64,000 bases of DNA from an uncultured Cytophagales bacterium (GCA_902805615.1 CADCTQ010000001.1:1-64000), one strand, 5' to 3'; shown: positions 28,536-39,254, counted from the first letter of the stretch. Notes: generated by a model from the letters alone, not told the origin. A program made the numbers and translations.

Positions 28536-28800
28536 TTGTTTCGTTAACACTTGGGTCATCGGCACCTTGTAAAATGGCGGTTTTGCAGCAAGCGTTTGGT
28601 CGTGCAGCCCTACCGAGTTCAGAGATAAGAGAACAACCAACGCGGTCAGAGGTAGCGGGACACTCTCTACTGGCTTGCATTGTACCAACGTTGCTTGTGA
28701 TTAAAACTGACAGAAAAAGGAGCAGGGTAGGTCTGGACTTGCTACCTTTGACTGGAGGCAAAAAGCCAGGCAGATTTGATAATCTGTTAACTTAAGCCTT

Positions 28801-29097
28801 ATGAAGAAACAAGTATTTGACCAGGCGTTCAAGCAGATGGCCGTAGAGCTATCTTATGCGAAGGGATCGGTAAAAACAGCGGCCGCCGAGTTGGGGATCG
28901 ATCCGGGTAGAATCAGTAAATGGCGGCAGCATCAGAATGGTAGTGTAGCTGCTGTTGAGAAGCCAAGCCTTTCAGTCGAACAAATCGAAATCAGACGTTT
29001 TCAAAAAGAGTTGAAGGAGGCTCTGTTAGAGCGTGATATACAGAAAAAGGCGGTCAGCATCTTTTCCAGCAGCGACGGGAAATATTCCGGTTTATAG
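28801..29097 (+). CDS. IS3-family transposase OrfA (HTH)
   Basis: KKQVFDQAFKQMAVELSYAKGSVKTAAAELGIDPGRISKWRQ. Confidence 0.9.
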   Translation: MKKQVFDQAFKQMAVELSYAKGSVKTAAAELGIDPGRISKWRQHQNGSVAAVEKPSLSVEQIEIRRFQKELKEALLERDIQKKAVSIFSSSDGKYSGL

Positions 29098-29129
29098 AGG
29101 AGAACAGGGAGATATTTCCGGTTGAAAAG

Positions 29130-29960
29130 ATGTGCAAGGTGATGAAAGTAAGCGTTAGTGGCTACTATTACTGGCTAAAACACCCTGTAGGTTCCCGTAC
29201 AGTAAAAGAACAGGAGTTACTGGTTGACATTCACAGAATACATGAGGACAGCAAAAAGCGTTATGGCAGTCCCAGGATCGCCAGTGAGTTGAGAGAACAG
29301 GGAATCAGTGTTTCACGTCCACGACTAGCCAGGCTGATGAAGAAAGCCAGTATCAAAAGTATCATTCGGAAGAAATACCGGGTGCAGACTACTGATTCTG
29401 ATCATGAATATGCTATTGCGGAAAACCACCTCAACCGGGATTTTTCAGCACAGGCAAATGGGCAGAAGTGGGTATCAGATCTGACTTATATCAGAACTGG
29501 AGAAGGGTGGCTATACCTGACAGCCATCTTAGATCTGGCTGACAGAAAGGTAGTTGGCTGGGCAATGAGTGACACGATGAGAGCTGGTGATACTACGATA
29601 GCGGCCTGGAAGATGGCCATCAGAAACAGGCCCGTAAAGCAGCAACTGTTGTTTCATTCTGACAGAGGGGTGCAGTATGCCTGTACCGATTTTAAGGAGC
29701 AACTGAAAGGACTACCCGTGCTGCAAAGCATGAGCAGAAAAGGGAATTGTTGGGATAATGCAGTAGCGGAAAGCTTCTTTAAAACGCTGAAAACAGAGCT
29801 GATTTATCATGAACATTATTCGACAAAGCAGCAGGCAAAACTCTCCGTCTTCGAATATATTGAGGGCTGGTATAACAAAAGAAGACGCCATTCCGCATTA
29901 GCCAACCGAAGTCCCCAACAGTACCAGTTTTATTTAGAAGAAATAAGAATAGCTGCCTGA
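29130..29960 (+). CDS. IS3-family transposase OrfB (rve/DDE integrase core)
   Basis: WVSDLTYIRTGEGWLYLTAILDLADRKVVGW, FHSDRGVQYACTDF, QSMSRKGNCWDNAVAESFFKTLKTE; upstream frame IFRFIEENREIFPVEKMCKV links to OrfA by frameshift. Confidence 0.93.
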   Translation: MCKVMKVSVSGYYYWLKHPVGSRTVKEQELLVDIHRIHEDSKKRYGSPRIASELREQGISVSRPRLARLMKKASIKSIIRKKYRVQTTDSDHEYAIAENHLNRDFSAQANGQKWVSDLTYIRTGEGWLYLTAILDLADRKVVGWAMSDTMRAGDTTIAAWKMAIRNRPVKQQLLFHSDRGVQYACTDFKEQLKGLPVLQSMSRKGNCWDNAVAESFFKTLKTELIYHEHYSTKQQAKLSVFEYIEGWYNKRRRHSALANRSPQQYQFYLEEIRIAA

Positions 29961-30066
29961 AAAATTCATCCAGTAAACTGTTGCAATTCCAATCCACTAC
30001 TGCTCACTTTGAATACCTGCTAATGCCCGTGCTTTCCCTTAACTTCGCCTTCCTAAACCGACAACG

Positions 30067-31284
30067 ATGCAACTGGAGGAAAGTCTCTTACAAAAATACG
30101 CCCAGGTAATGGTGCACTATGCCCTCAACAACGGCCAGGGAATCAATAAAGGGGATACCGTATTTCTTGTCGGGCAAGAGGTAACAAAAGGTCTTTTCCT
30201 TGCCATTGCCCGGGAAATCTACCGTGCAGGCGGCAATCTCATCTCCAACTACCTGCCCGACAACGTGCGTGAGCAAAGCCTGGTCCGTTTCCTGTTGCAG
30301 GAAGGTACCGATGAGCAGGTAGGCTTTTTTGCCAAACCTTACTGGCAGGGCATTGTGGATGCTACCGATCATATCCTGTTTATTGTTTCGGAACCCGATG
30401 TACATTACCTGGAAGGCATTCCGGCCTCCCGGATCAGCAGAATGAATAGTGCCCGTGCCCCCTACATGAAAATGCGGGAGTTGAAGGAGCAGGCCGGTAA
30501 ACTTTCCTGGACCCTTTGTCTTTACGGAACACAGTCCATGGCCGATGAAGCAGGCTTATCCCTGGAAGAATACTGGCAGCAGATCATCGAAGCCTGCTAC
30601 CTGCGCGAAGAGGACCCGGTGAGCCGCTGGAAACAGGTGCAACAGGAGATCGAGGCGATAAAGAACCAGCTGGATGCCCTCCAAATTGAGCGCCTGCACC
30701 TGAAGGGTGATGATGTGGACCTGACGCTACAGATTGGTCCCAACCGCAAATGGCTGAGCGGCGGCGGCAAGAATATCCCTTCGTTCGAGATCTTCACCTC
30801 GCCCGACTGGCGGGGCACCAACGGCACCATCCGCTTCAACCAGCCGCTGTATTATTCCGGAAAACGCATTGCCGGAATATCGCTCCGGTTTGAAAACGGC
30901 GTGGTGGTTGCCGCATCAGCTACCGAAAACGAAGAAGCCCTCCAAGAAATGATTGCCCAGGAAAACGCCGACAAGGTTGGCGAGTTTTCTCTCACCGACA
31001 AGCGCCATTCGAAGATCACCCGGTTCATGGCCACTACCCTCTATGATGAAAATATGGGCGGCACCTTTGGCAACACCCACATTGCCCTGGGCAATGCCTA
31101 TAAGGATACCTTTCCGGGCGATCTGGCGGCCGTAACCGAGGAGGAATGGGCGCAGATGGGATATAACAGTTGCCCCAAGGTACATACCGATATCATCAGC
31201 ACCAGCGACCGGACGGTTACGGCACGGCTGCGCAACGGCACGGAAAGAGTGATATACCAGGACGGCCAGTTCAGGTTGGATTAA
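30067..31284 (+). CDS. Aminopeptidase, M29 family
   Basis: GPNRKWLSGGGKNIPSFEIFTSPDWRGTNGTIRFNQPL, NTHIALGNAYKDT, KVHTDIIST. Confidence 0.88.
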   Translation: MQLEESLLQKYAQVMVHYALNNGQGINKGDTVFLVGQEVTKGLFLAIAREIYRAGGNLISNYLPDNVREQSLVRFLLQEGTDEQVGFFAKPYWQGIVDATDHILFIVSEPDVHYLEGIPASRISRMNSARAPYMKMRELKEQAGKLSWTLCLYGTQSMADEAGLSLEEYWQQIIEACYLREEDPVSRWKQVQQEIEAIKNQLDALQIERLHLKGDDVDLTLQIGPNRKWLSGGGKNIPSFEIFTSPDWRGTNGTIRFNQPLYYSGKRIAGISLRFENGVVVAASATENEEALQEMIAQENADKVGEFSLTDKRHSKITRFMATTLYDENMGGTFGNTHIALGNAYKDTFPGDLAAVTEEEWAQMGYNSCPKVHTDIISTSDRTVTARLRNGTERVIYQDGQFRLD

Positions 31285-31552
31285 GCGCTGAACCTGCGGA
31301 ACCCGAAAGAGGCCAGGGCGAACGAACCACAACGCTACCTTGCTTGCTGTGTCCACCGTGGTTTATTTACTTCTGCACCAAAGGGTATCCAAACCACTGC
31401 GGGCACAGCGAGCGTGTCAAATGAACTGTGTCAAGGAAGCGTCTTGTCCTGATATAGCTTTACAATATCAACCGCGGTTCGCTTTCGGGAAGTACCGACG
31501 GGAGCTTTGCCCGGCGGGTGCTTTTTTTCCCTCTCAGGGCAGGCGCTCCGGA

Positions 31553-34500
31553 TCAGAATCCTACCAGCACTCTTTTGGTGAACACGCCCGTTGACGTAGT
31601 CACGCGGAGCAGGTACACTTGCTTTTCCCTTACCTGGCTCAGCAGATGCAGCTCTCCGTTCACTAAAGCCCGCTCGGGGAAGCCTTCCATCTTCTGCCCG
31701 CTCAGCGAATACAGTTCAGCCGAAGCCCACTTCGAGGAAGCATCCGGGAAACGAACGTAAATGTGCTGGCCAATCGCAAAGATCCGAACCGTCTCTTTCG
31801 CTGCGGATGCGGGTTCTGCCCGCGTAGCGGGAATCTGGCCCGGGGCGCCTGCCACCGGGGTGGCAGGCGTTGAAGCCGGGCGGGTAAAGTGCAGCACGAA
31901 ACGGGCCGGATCGCTTCCCGCCTCCAGGTTTAAGCCGATGCTTGCCTGCTTGCGCAAGTCGTAATACGTACCCGTCTTTTTGTCTTCCAGCAGGATGCCG
32001 AACGTTTCGTCTACTCTTTCCAGCGCGTTGACCCTGAAGGTATACGCTCCCGCTTTGCTTGCCTGTACCCCCAAGGCGAGGGTTCTCTCCCGGGCCAGCA
32101 GGGGCAGGGCCTGGATGGCGTAATCGCCGTCCGTATTGCGGGAGCAGACCGAAAGGTCGGCATTGCCTTTCAGCTTGAGGGCATCGTACCAGCGGTCCTG
32201 TCCTTCGGTGGCATCGGCCAGGAAAGCAATGAGGGTTTCGTTGTACTTACCCGCTCCGCTCAGCGAGAGTTTTAGCCGCTGGGTCTGGTCGGCCTGCTGC
32301 CGGAAGAATTTGGTATTTGCCGTACCCGTGCGCATGGCATTGGTAAAGGTGATGCTGCCCACCGCATTGGCTTCTACGAAAAATCCCTGGTGAGAGGCAA
32401 TCTCATCGTCGGCCAGCGTGCCGGTATTGGGGCCGGATACGGTTCCCGCGGCGGTTTTTACCGCGTAGTCCGAATTGGCGTAGCCACTGCCGCCGGTGTT
32501 GTCGTCGTCCCAGAAGTAGACGGCCCCGTTGATGGAAGGATTGGCACGGATGAGGGCACTGTAACTGATGGGTCCCGGGTAAGGGTTGCCCACCAGGTTG
32601 AAGCCTCTTTCTCCCGCTACATGGGCCGCCGTGTAGGAGAGCGGCAGGGCAATGGTGCCGTTGTTGGCCGTACCCGTGAAGGAGGGACTGCCCGCCCCGT
32701 AGGCAAAATACCCTTTCCCAGGTTGCAACCCTCCCGTAGCGGCCGCAATCCAGCGCTGGTGATTGGCGTAGGGACGCGCCTCATCGTAGCGGTACACGGT
32801 GCTGCCCAGTACGCTTGCGTTCACGCCGGCTACCGGAGCCGACCAGCCGTTGTAGGCCCCGCCCGTTTTGCCACTGCGCTGAGTAGTGATGTTGCCCACT
32901 ACACTGCCCCCGCCGTTGACCGTACCAATGCCGTGCAGGAGAATGGCGCCTGATGCCAGCGTGAGGTGATCATTGGTGTTAAGCGTGGTACCGGAAAGGA
33001 CCTGCACTGTGCCGCCCACCAGCAGGGCTCCCGTCAGGCTGGCCGTACCGGCTTTGGCAAACTGCACGCTGCCCGTTCCGGTAATGCTGCCGCCGTTATT
33101 AGCCAGGTCACCCCAGATCACCAGGCTTTGCCCGGCGGGTATTTCTAACCGGGCGCCGTTCCGGATGGTCAGGTTCCGCACGCGGGCCGTGCCGGCAATG
33201 GTGGTCACCCCGCTGGCGATCACGGCATCCGAGTTGTTGCCCGGCGTGCTCTTGTAGCTCCAGTTACCGGTAGTAGTCCAGGCCCCGATCCCGTTCCAGG
33301 TATTGGTCCCGGTGGCAGTCACGACCAGATGCTGCGCCACGTCATCTGCCGCCTGGTACGTCTCATCGCCGGGCTGGGAAGCGGTAATGGTGGTTGTACC
33401 CACGCCCACCAGGGTGACGGTGCTACCCGAAACAGTAGCCACCGCCGGGTTGGAACTCGTATAGCTTACGCTTAGTCCGGAAGAAGCCGTAGCCGTCAGC
33501 GTGAAAGGCGAATCACCAATCGTCCGGGCGGGCAGGGTGTTGAAGGTGATGAGTTGGGAGCGTTTGGCAATGCTGAGCGAATAGGTAACCGAACCGGAAC
33601 AAGCGCCGTCGGTGGCCGACACGGTTACCGTGGCCGGGGAAGCAGTAGCTACGGCAGGCGTACCGGAGATAACCCCGGTGGGGCTGATGACCAGGCCGGC
33701 CGGCAAACCGGTGGCCGAGTAGACATAGCCGGCAGGAGCACCGCTGACCGCCTGGAAATAGGCCCGCCCTACTGTGCCGCCGGTCAGGGCAGAGGGGCTA
33801 AAGGCAAGCGCAGGGCAAGGAGAAAAAACCTGGACCCGGTAATTGTTTGCATCGGCTACATACACATCGCCGGCACCATTTACGGCTACGCCAGCAGGAT
33901 ACTGGAACTCTCCGTCTCCTGCTCCTCCAGCGCCGAACATAGTCAGCAACTGCCCCGAGGCGCTGAATTTCTGGACCCGGTTATTGGATTGGTCGGTTAC
34001 GTAAACGTTGCCGGCCGTATCGACCGCCAGGCCGTAAGGATATTGAAATTGTCCGTCTCCTGCGCCAAAAGAGCCGAACTTGAGGAGGAATTGCCCCGAC
34101 GCGTCGAACTTCTGGACCCGGTTGTTGTTTGCGTCGGCTACGTACACATGGCCGGCGCCATCGACGGCTACACCAGTAGGATAATAAAACTGGCCATCCC
34201 TTGATCCAACAGTGCCGAACTTGAGGAGAAACTGCCCCGACGCGTCGAACTTCTGGACCCGGTTGTTGGAGAAGTCGGCTACGTACACATTGCCTGAGCC
34301 ATCGACGGCTACTCCCTGGGGATCCAGAAACTGTCCGTCTCCGCCGCCTCCAGCGCCGAACTTAGCCAGCAACTGCCCGGCGGCGTTGAACTTCTGGATG
34401 CGGTTATTGTTTTTATCAACTACGTACACATTGCCGGCGGCGTCAACCGCCAGGCCGTCAGGAGACCGAAATTGTCCATCCCCGGTTCCAAAAGAACCGA

Positions 34501-35593
34501 ACTTGAGGAGGAATTGCCCGGCGGCGTTGAACTTCTGCACCCGGTGATTGTTCTGATCGGCTACGTACACATTGCCGGCGGCATCAACTGCCAGGCCGTC
34601 AGGAGACCGAAATTGTCCATCTCCTGTTCCGGAAGAGCCGAACTTGAGGAGAAACTGGCCCGAGGCGTCGAACTTCTGAATCCGGTGATTGTTTTGATCG
34701 GCTACGTACACATTGCCTGAGCCATCGAGGGCTACGCCGGCAGGATTTACAAACTGTCCGTCCCCTGATCCGAGAGCGCCGAACTTGGTCAGAAACTGGC
34801 CCGACGCGTTGAACTTCTGGACCCGGTTGTTGGAGTAGTCGGCCACGTACACATTGCCTAAGTCATCAACGGTTACGCCGATAGGATTTATAAACTTTCC
34901 ATCCGTTGTTCCCCGGGAGCCGAACTTGGCGAGAAACTGCCCCGAAGCGTTGAACTTCTGGATCCGGTCATTGGATAAGTCGGCTACGTACACATTGCCT
35001 GAGCCATCGAGGGCTACGCCGGCAGGATACTGAAATTGTCCATCCTCTGTTCCGGAAGAGCCGAACTTGAGGAGAAACTGGCCCGACGCGTTGAACTTCT
35101 GAATCCGGTGATTGTTTTGATCGGCTACGTACACATTGCCTAAGCCATCAACGGCTACGCTGGCAGGATTTATAAACTGTCCGTCCCCTGATCCGAGAGC
35201 GCCGAACTTAGCCAGAAACTGCCCGGAAGCGTTGAACTTCTGGATCCGGTAATTGCTGCGATCGGTTACGTACACATTGCCCGTTCCATCTGCGAACACG
35301 GCAACCGGACCCCGAAACTGTCCGTCCCCTGATCCAAGAGCGCCGAACTTGAGGAGAAACTGCCCCGAGGCGTCGAACTTCTGGACCCGGTTGTTGGAGA
35401 AGTCGGCTACGTACACATTGCCTGAGCCATCGACGGCTACTTCCGAAGGATTATGGAACTGAACCAAGCCAAATGCTTCAGAACCGATCTGACCCTGGTA
35501 CTGGTACTGGTGCTGGGCCCGCAGGGAAAGGGAGGAAAAAAGGCCCATCAGCAGGACCAGCCAATGGAGAAAGCGTAGACGTGTTTGCTGCAT
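31553..35593 (-). CDS. NHL-repeat secreted protein with putative Ig-like domains and T9SS C-terminal sorting domain
   Basis: Twelve about 47-aa repeats of GVAVDGSGNVYVADxxNNRVQKFxASGQFLxKFGxxGxGDGQF; C-terminal LYSLSGQKMEGFP...VYLLRVTTSTGVFTKRVLV. Confidence 0.9.
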   Translation of the reverse strand: MQQTRLRFLHWLVLLMGLFSSLSLRAQHQYQYQGQIGSEAFGLVQFHNPSEVAVDGSGNVYVADFSNNRVQKFDASGQFLLKFGALGSGDGQFRGPVAVFADGTGNVYVTDRSNYRIQKFNASGQFLAKFGALGSGDGQFINPASVAVDGLGNVYVADQNNHRIQKFNASGQFLLKFGSSGTEDGQFQYPAGVALDGSGNVYVADLSNDRIQKFNASGQFLAKFGSRGTTDGKFINPIGVTVDDLGNVYVADYSNNRVQKFNASGQFLTKFGALGSGDGQFVNPAGVALDGSGNVYVADQNNHRIQKFDASGQFLLKFGSSGTGDGQFRSPDGLAVDAAGNVYVADQNNHRVQKFNAAGQFLLKFGSFGTGDGQFRSPDGLAVDAAGNVYVVDKNNNRIQKFNAAGQLLAKFGAGGGGDGQFLDPQGVAVDGSGNVYVADFSNNRVQKFDASGQFLLKFGTVGSRDGQFYYPTGVAVDGAGHVYVADANNNRVQKFDASGQFLLKFGSFGAGDGQFQYPYGLAVDTAGNVYVTDQSNNRVQKFSASGQLLTMFGAGGAGDGEFQYPAGVAVNGAGDVYVADANNYRVQVFSPCPALAFSPSALTGGTVGRAYFQAVSGAPAGYVYSATGLPAGLVISPTGVISGTPAVATASPATVTVSATDGACSGSVTYSLSIAKRSQLITFNTLPARTIGDSPFTLTATASSGLSVSYTSSNPAVATVSGSTVTLVGVGTTTITASQPGDETYQAADDVAQHLVVTATGTNTWNGIGAWTTTGNWSYKSTPGNNSDAVIASGVTTIAGTARVRNLTIRNGARLEIPAGQSLVIWGDLANNGGSITGTGSVQFAKAGTASLTGALLVGGTVQVLSGTTLNTNDHLTLASGAILLHGIGTVNGGGSVVGNITTQRSGKTGGAYNGWSAPVAGVNASVLGSTVYRYDEARPYANHQRWIAAATGGLQPGKGYFAYGAGSPSFTGTANNGTIALPLSYTAAHVAGERGFNLVGNPYPGPISYSALIRANPSINGAVYFWDDDNTGGSGYANSDYAVKTAAGTVSGPNTGTLADDEIASHQGFFVEANAVGSITFTNAMRTGTANTKFFRQQADQTQRLKLSLSGAGKYNETLIAFLADATEGQDRWYDALKLKGNADLSVCSRNTDGDYAIQALPLLARERTLALGVQASKAGAYTFRVNALERVDETFGILLEDKKTGTYYDLRKQASIGLNLEAGSDPARFVLHFTRPASTPATPVAGAPGQIPATRAEPASAAKETVRIFAIGQHIYVRFPDASSKWASAELYSLSGQKMEGFPERALVNGELHLLSQVREKQVYLLRVTTSTGVFTKRVLVGF
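33830..35470 (-). repeat. 12 tandem 141-bp coding repeats (NHL)
   Basis: Recurring DNA cassettes such as ...GGCTACGTACACATTGCCTGAGCCATCGACGGCTAC... Confidence 0.85.
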
Positions 35594-36160
35594 GCAGGAT
35601 AGAAAAAAACAGTAACCGGCAGTAATGTAATATTTTTGCTAGTTACTCCATTGGCGACACCCGCCGGTTGTTGGCCCGGGCCGGGAGGGGCCTGCGGCAG
35701 GTAAGAAAAGCCACCGGAAAAGCCTTTTGCGGTAGAGAGGCGCCGGGGTTAAGGGGGAACTTACCAGGCCCGTGCTTTCTGAAGAAAAGCCGGCGGTTAC
35801 CTTCCGGCAGCCGGGCGTTTGCCCGCTACAGCCAGACTTCCGTCCGGCTGCGGGCTGAAAGTACTCCCGCGGCGCCAGGCTCCGCTTCCCGCCGGCGGGG
35901 ATGGGCTTGCGGCGGGGTGCAGGCAGGCGGAAAAAGGGCCGCCGGCTCACATCTGTAATAAATTAAGAGGAAGAAGACTAACCGGCACCGGCAGAACCTT
36001 ACCAATGGAATCAACTTCAGCCCACCGGCAAGGCTTTACCAGTCTTTTGCACCCAGTACTACAGCCGCATTTAAGGAGGAGAATCATTGGTGAAGGTGCA
36101 CAAGATCCGCTACACTTTCCCGATTTTGAAAATTCTTAGCTAGATACTATTCTTCCTGCC

Positions 36161-36391
36161 TTATCCGACCCAGAACCTGTCCCTCTTGAATGAAAAGGCA
36201 TTCAAGAGGGAACAGGCGGGAGAATGTCCCTGGTGAGGCCGCTTGTAGTTGTACCCGTACTCCCAGAGTTTGAGACAGCACTTGCGTTCCTCAGAAGAGC
36301 AGAAGCGGAATCGGTTGAAGAGTTTTTCCTTATCCGTGCGGTTGGAACGTTCAATGCAGCCGTTTTGCCAGGGTGGAGGCGCTACCGGCAT
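36161..36391 (-). pseudogene. IS481/IS3-like transposase C-terminal remnant
   Basis: PPPWQNGCIERSNRTDKEKLFNRFRFCSSEERKCCLKLWEYGYNYKRPHQG integrase-core end only. Confidence 0.75.
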
Positions 36392-36398
36392 AGAATCC

Positions 36399-36950
36399 CT
36401 ACGCTCCTTTGACGAGTTGTACCTCAGCGTGCAGCCGAATCTCGTCGCTGACTACCACACTGCCGGCCTCGGTCACTGCATCCCAGGTTAGGCCGAATGC
36501 CTTGCGGCTGATCTTGCCATCGATGGTAAAGCCCGCTTTGGTCTGCCCGTACGGGTCCACCACCGTGCCTGCGTAATCCACCCGCACCGTCACCGGCCGG
36601 GTGACGTCGCGGATGGTGAGGTCGCCGTGCAGCTGATAGTCGTCACCCGACTTTTCGAATTTTCGGCCCGTGAACGTGAGTTGGGCGTGGGTGGCTGCAT
36701 CGAAGAAGTCGGGCGACTTGAGGTGGGTATCCCTTTGCGCGTTATTGGTGTTGACTGAGTCAATGTCGGCCGTGAACCGAATGTGAGAAGCCTTCGTAAA
36801 GTCCTCCCCTTCTGTTTCCACTTCAAGGCTGTAGCGGGTAAAATAGCCGGTCACCGTAGTAATCATCAGGTGTTTTACTTTGAATTGAATTTCACTGTGG
36901 GCCGGGTCAACGGTCCACTTGCTGGTGGTCATTTTTTCTGTAGTGATCAT
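36399..36950 (-). CDS. YceI family protein
   Basis: WTVDPAHSEIQFKVKHLMITTVTGYFTRY, LTIRDVTRPVTVRVDY, INRK/ISRKAFGLTWDAVTE. Confidence 0.93.
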   Translation of the reverse strand: MITTEKMTTSKWTVDPAHSEIQFKVKHLMITTVTGYFTRYSLEVETEGEDFTKASHIRFTADIDSVNTNNAQRDTHLKSPDFFDAATHAQLTFTGRKFEKSGDDYQLHGDLTIRDVTRPVTVRVDYAGTVVDPYGQTKAGFTIDGKISRKAFGLTWDAVTEAGSVVVSDEIRLHAEVQLVKGA

Positions 36951-37583
36951 GTTGATTGGGTGAATTGGGTTAAAACATTGTAAAATGTAAAGTACAGGCG
37001 GGTACAGCCGGCATTCGCAGCGGGCCGCAGGGCAGTGGCAATCTCCCCGCAGGAGCAGGCATCGGCGTTTCCCGCGAGGGCCAGGTCTACCTGCGTGAAG
37101 TCCCGGAGGGCTTGCGGCGGATCAGATTGTAGCGTTGTCATGGCCAAAGAAGTAAGGAGAGCGATTAGAAAGCGGCTGTGGAAAAACCGGGGCAGCAGCC
37201 TTACGGGTCTACTGCAACGGTGCCTGGCGGGGTGTATTCAAACGCCGTACTTGCGGAGTGCCCGGTACATCATTATTTCTAAAAAGGGCAGCAGGGCAAA
37301 AAAAATGCACTTTTGCAGGTAACGCCATCCTGGCATCAACCTCGTCGTCGATTCGGATGTACTACGCGGGCGCGGAGTTTATCCGACTCAATGGAGGTCA
37401 TTCCGGGTTTTGGTACAATTGCGTTGATTAACAGGCCGGCAGGTTGGCAGTTCAGACCCGCAGGGCACGGGTTGCAAGAATGAACCTCTAGCCGCACGGT
37501 CACAGGTTAGCTGACCTATTGTTGAGAGTCAGCCGGCTTGCAAAAGGGCAGCGCGACCCCCGGGAAAATGTATGCTGATCACA

Positions 37584-37641
37584 TAAAAAGAGTGTCCGTC
37601 TGAAGGATAGTCTTTGGGTTAACTTCCTTACAAACGGACAC
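37584..37641 (-). terminator. Rho-independent-type terminator of the amidase gene
   Basis: On the minus strand: GTGTCCGTTTGTAAGG ... CCTTCAGACGGACAC followed by TCTTTTT, just 3' of the stop at 37686. Confidence 0.65.
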
Positions 37642-37685
37642 CGTGCACGGGAGCATATCCGGATGGAAACCGGCCGGCCTTCGCC

Positions 37686-39254
37686 TTACGTGCCCAGGGG
37701 CCGCTCGCGGCACGCCTGGTAGCTGTCGCGCCACGGCCGCAGCCGCTCAAAGGCGGCGCTTGCCGCCAGCACCTCGGCGTCGGCGTAGCGCCGGCCAATG
37801 ATCTGCATGCCCACCGGTAGTCCTTCCGGCGAGAGGCCCGCCGGAATCGAGGCGGCCGGGTGGCCCGAGAAGTTGAGGAAATACGTCAGGCACCAGCCGA
37901 TCAGCGGGTCGATCTCCTCGCCATTGATACTGCGCGGCCCCACCGTGTTGCCGTCGGCGGCATTGTCCACCGGCAGGCAGGCAAGCGTGGGCGAGATCAG
38001 CAGATCGTACGAATTGAGTACGCCCTGGATGGCGTCGTAGACCTCCGTACGCACGTCCTGGTCGCGGTAGAAATCCAACGCCGACATGCGGCGGCCCTGC
38101 TCAACCCAGTACAGGTACTCGGGCGGGAAGTCGTCGCGGTGGTCGCCCAGCAGGTCCAGCCCGCCCCGCTTGAAGTTGTCTAACGCGTGCAGGTTGATGA
38201 GCATGTAGAGCCGCGACCACACGTCGCTGATTTCCCTGCCCGGACGGGTGATGCCCAGTTTGACCTCCTCCACGTGCGCGCCGGCCTCCTCGAAGGCCCG
38301 CACCGCCCGGCTTACCACCTCCGACACGCCGCGCTCGACGGGGAACACGTCGAAGCCGGGGCTGTAGGCGATGCGCAGGCCGCGGACCGGGCGGCGCGTA
38401 GCCGCCAGGTAATCAGTGGTCGGATTCTGCAGGCTGAAGGGGTCGCGCGGGTCGTAGCCGGCCAGGGCGGTGAGCGCCAGGGCGGCGTCCTCCACGGTGC
38501 GGGTGATGGGCCCCTCAAAGAGGAATGGGGAGTCGGCGTTGCCGAAGGCATTGGGACGCGTCAGGAAGGGCACCCGCCCGAAGGAGGCTTTGTAGCCGTA
38601 CACACCGCACCAGGAAGAGGGGATACGAATGGAACCGCCCGCATCGGTACCCTCGGCCAGCGGCAAAAGGCCGTCGGCCACTGCCGCCGCACTGCCACCC
38701 GAGGAGCCGCCCGAGTTCTTGGCCAGGTTGAACGGGTTGCGCGTGGCCCCGAACAGGTAGTTGTCGCAGGTGCCGCGGAAGCCCATGAGCGAACTGTTGG
38801 TTTTGCCCAAAAGGATGGCCCCGGCGCGCTCCATGCGTTCGGCGTAGGGGCAGTAGGAGTTGGCAAGGTTGTTTTTGAGCGCGCGGATGCCCCCCAGCGT
38901 AGAGGGCCAGCCCGGTTTGAAGTCGAACAGGTCTTTGATGGCCGTGGGCACGCCGTGCAGCGGTCCCAGGTCGGTCCCGCGCATGAGGGCATCTTCGGCG
39001 GCTTTGGCCGCGCGGCGGGCGTCGTCTAAGCCCAGGTAGACCAGGGCGTTGAGGCTCGGGTTGCGGGCCTCGATGCGGGCGATGAATGCCTCGACGACCT
39101 CTACCGGTGAGAGGTCGCGCCGGCGGATGCGGGCGGCCAGTTCGTAGGCCGACGCGTAGGCGAGTTCGTCCGAAAGGGCGGACGGCCCCGGTACGAGTTC
39201 AATTTGATCGGACTCACGTTTGCCGCCGAATCCTTGGTTGATGGGTGTTGCCAT
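37686..39254 (-). CDS. Amidase (amidase signature family)
   Basis: LHGVPTAIKDLFD, KNSGGSSGGSAAAVADGLLPLAEGTDAGGSIRIPSSWCGVYGYKASFGRVP. Confidence 0.95.
   Translation of the reverse strand: MATPINQGFGGKRESDQIELVPGPSALSDELAYASAYELAARIRRRDLSPVEVVEAFIARIEARNPSLNALVYLGLDDARRAAKAAEDALMRGTDLGPLHGVPTAIKDLFDFKPGWPSTLGGIRALKNNLANSYCPYAERMERAGAILLGKTNSSLMGFRGTCDNYLFGATRNPFNLAKNSGGSSGGSAAAVADGLLPLAEGTDAGGSIRIPSSWCGVYGYKASFGRVPFLTRPNAFGNADSPFLFEGPITRTVEDAALALTALAGYDPRDPFSLQNPTTDYLAATRRPVRGLRIAYSPGFDVFPVERGVSEVVSRAVRAFEEAGAHVEEVKLGITRPGREISDVWSRLYMLINLHALDNFKRGGLDLLGDHRDDFPPEYLYWVEQGRRMSALDFYRDQDVRTEVYDAIQGVLNSYDLLISPTLACLPVDNAADGNTVGPRSINGEEIDPLIGWCLTYFLNFSGHPAASIPAGLSPEGLPVGMQIIGRRYADAEVLAASAAFERLRPWRDSYQACRERPLGT

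Larger units (their letters stand above)
28734..29991 (+). mobile_element. IS3-family insertion sequence
   Basis: orfA/orfB pair plus imperfect terminal inverted repeats TGGACTTGCTACCTTTGACTGGAGG (left) and TGGAATTGCAACAGTTTACTGGATG (right, reverse complement); no clear TSD seen. Confidence 0.8.

Noticed and set aside
33830-35470. CRISPR-like periodic repeats
   Set aside because: Repeats are in frame, 141 bp, and encode NHL propeller units with no spacer structure.
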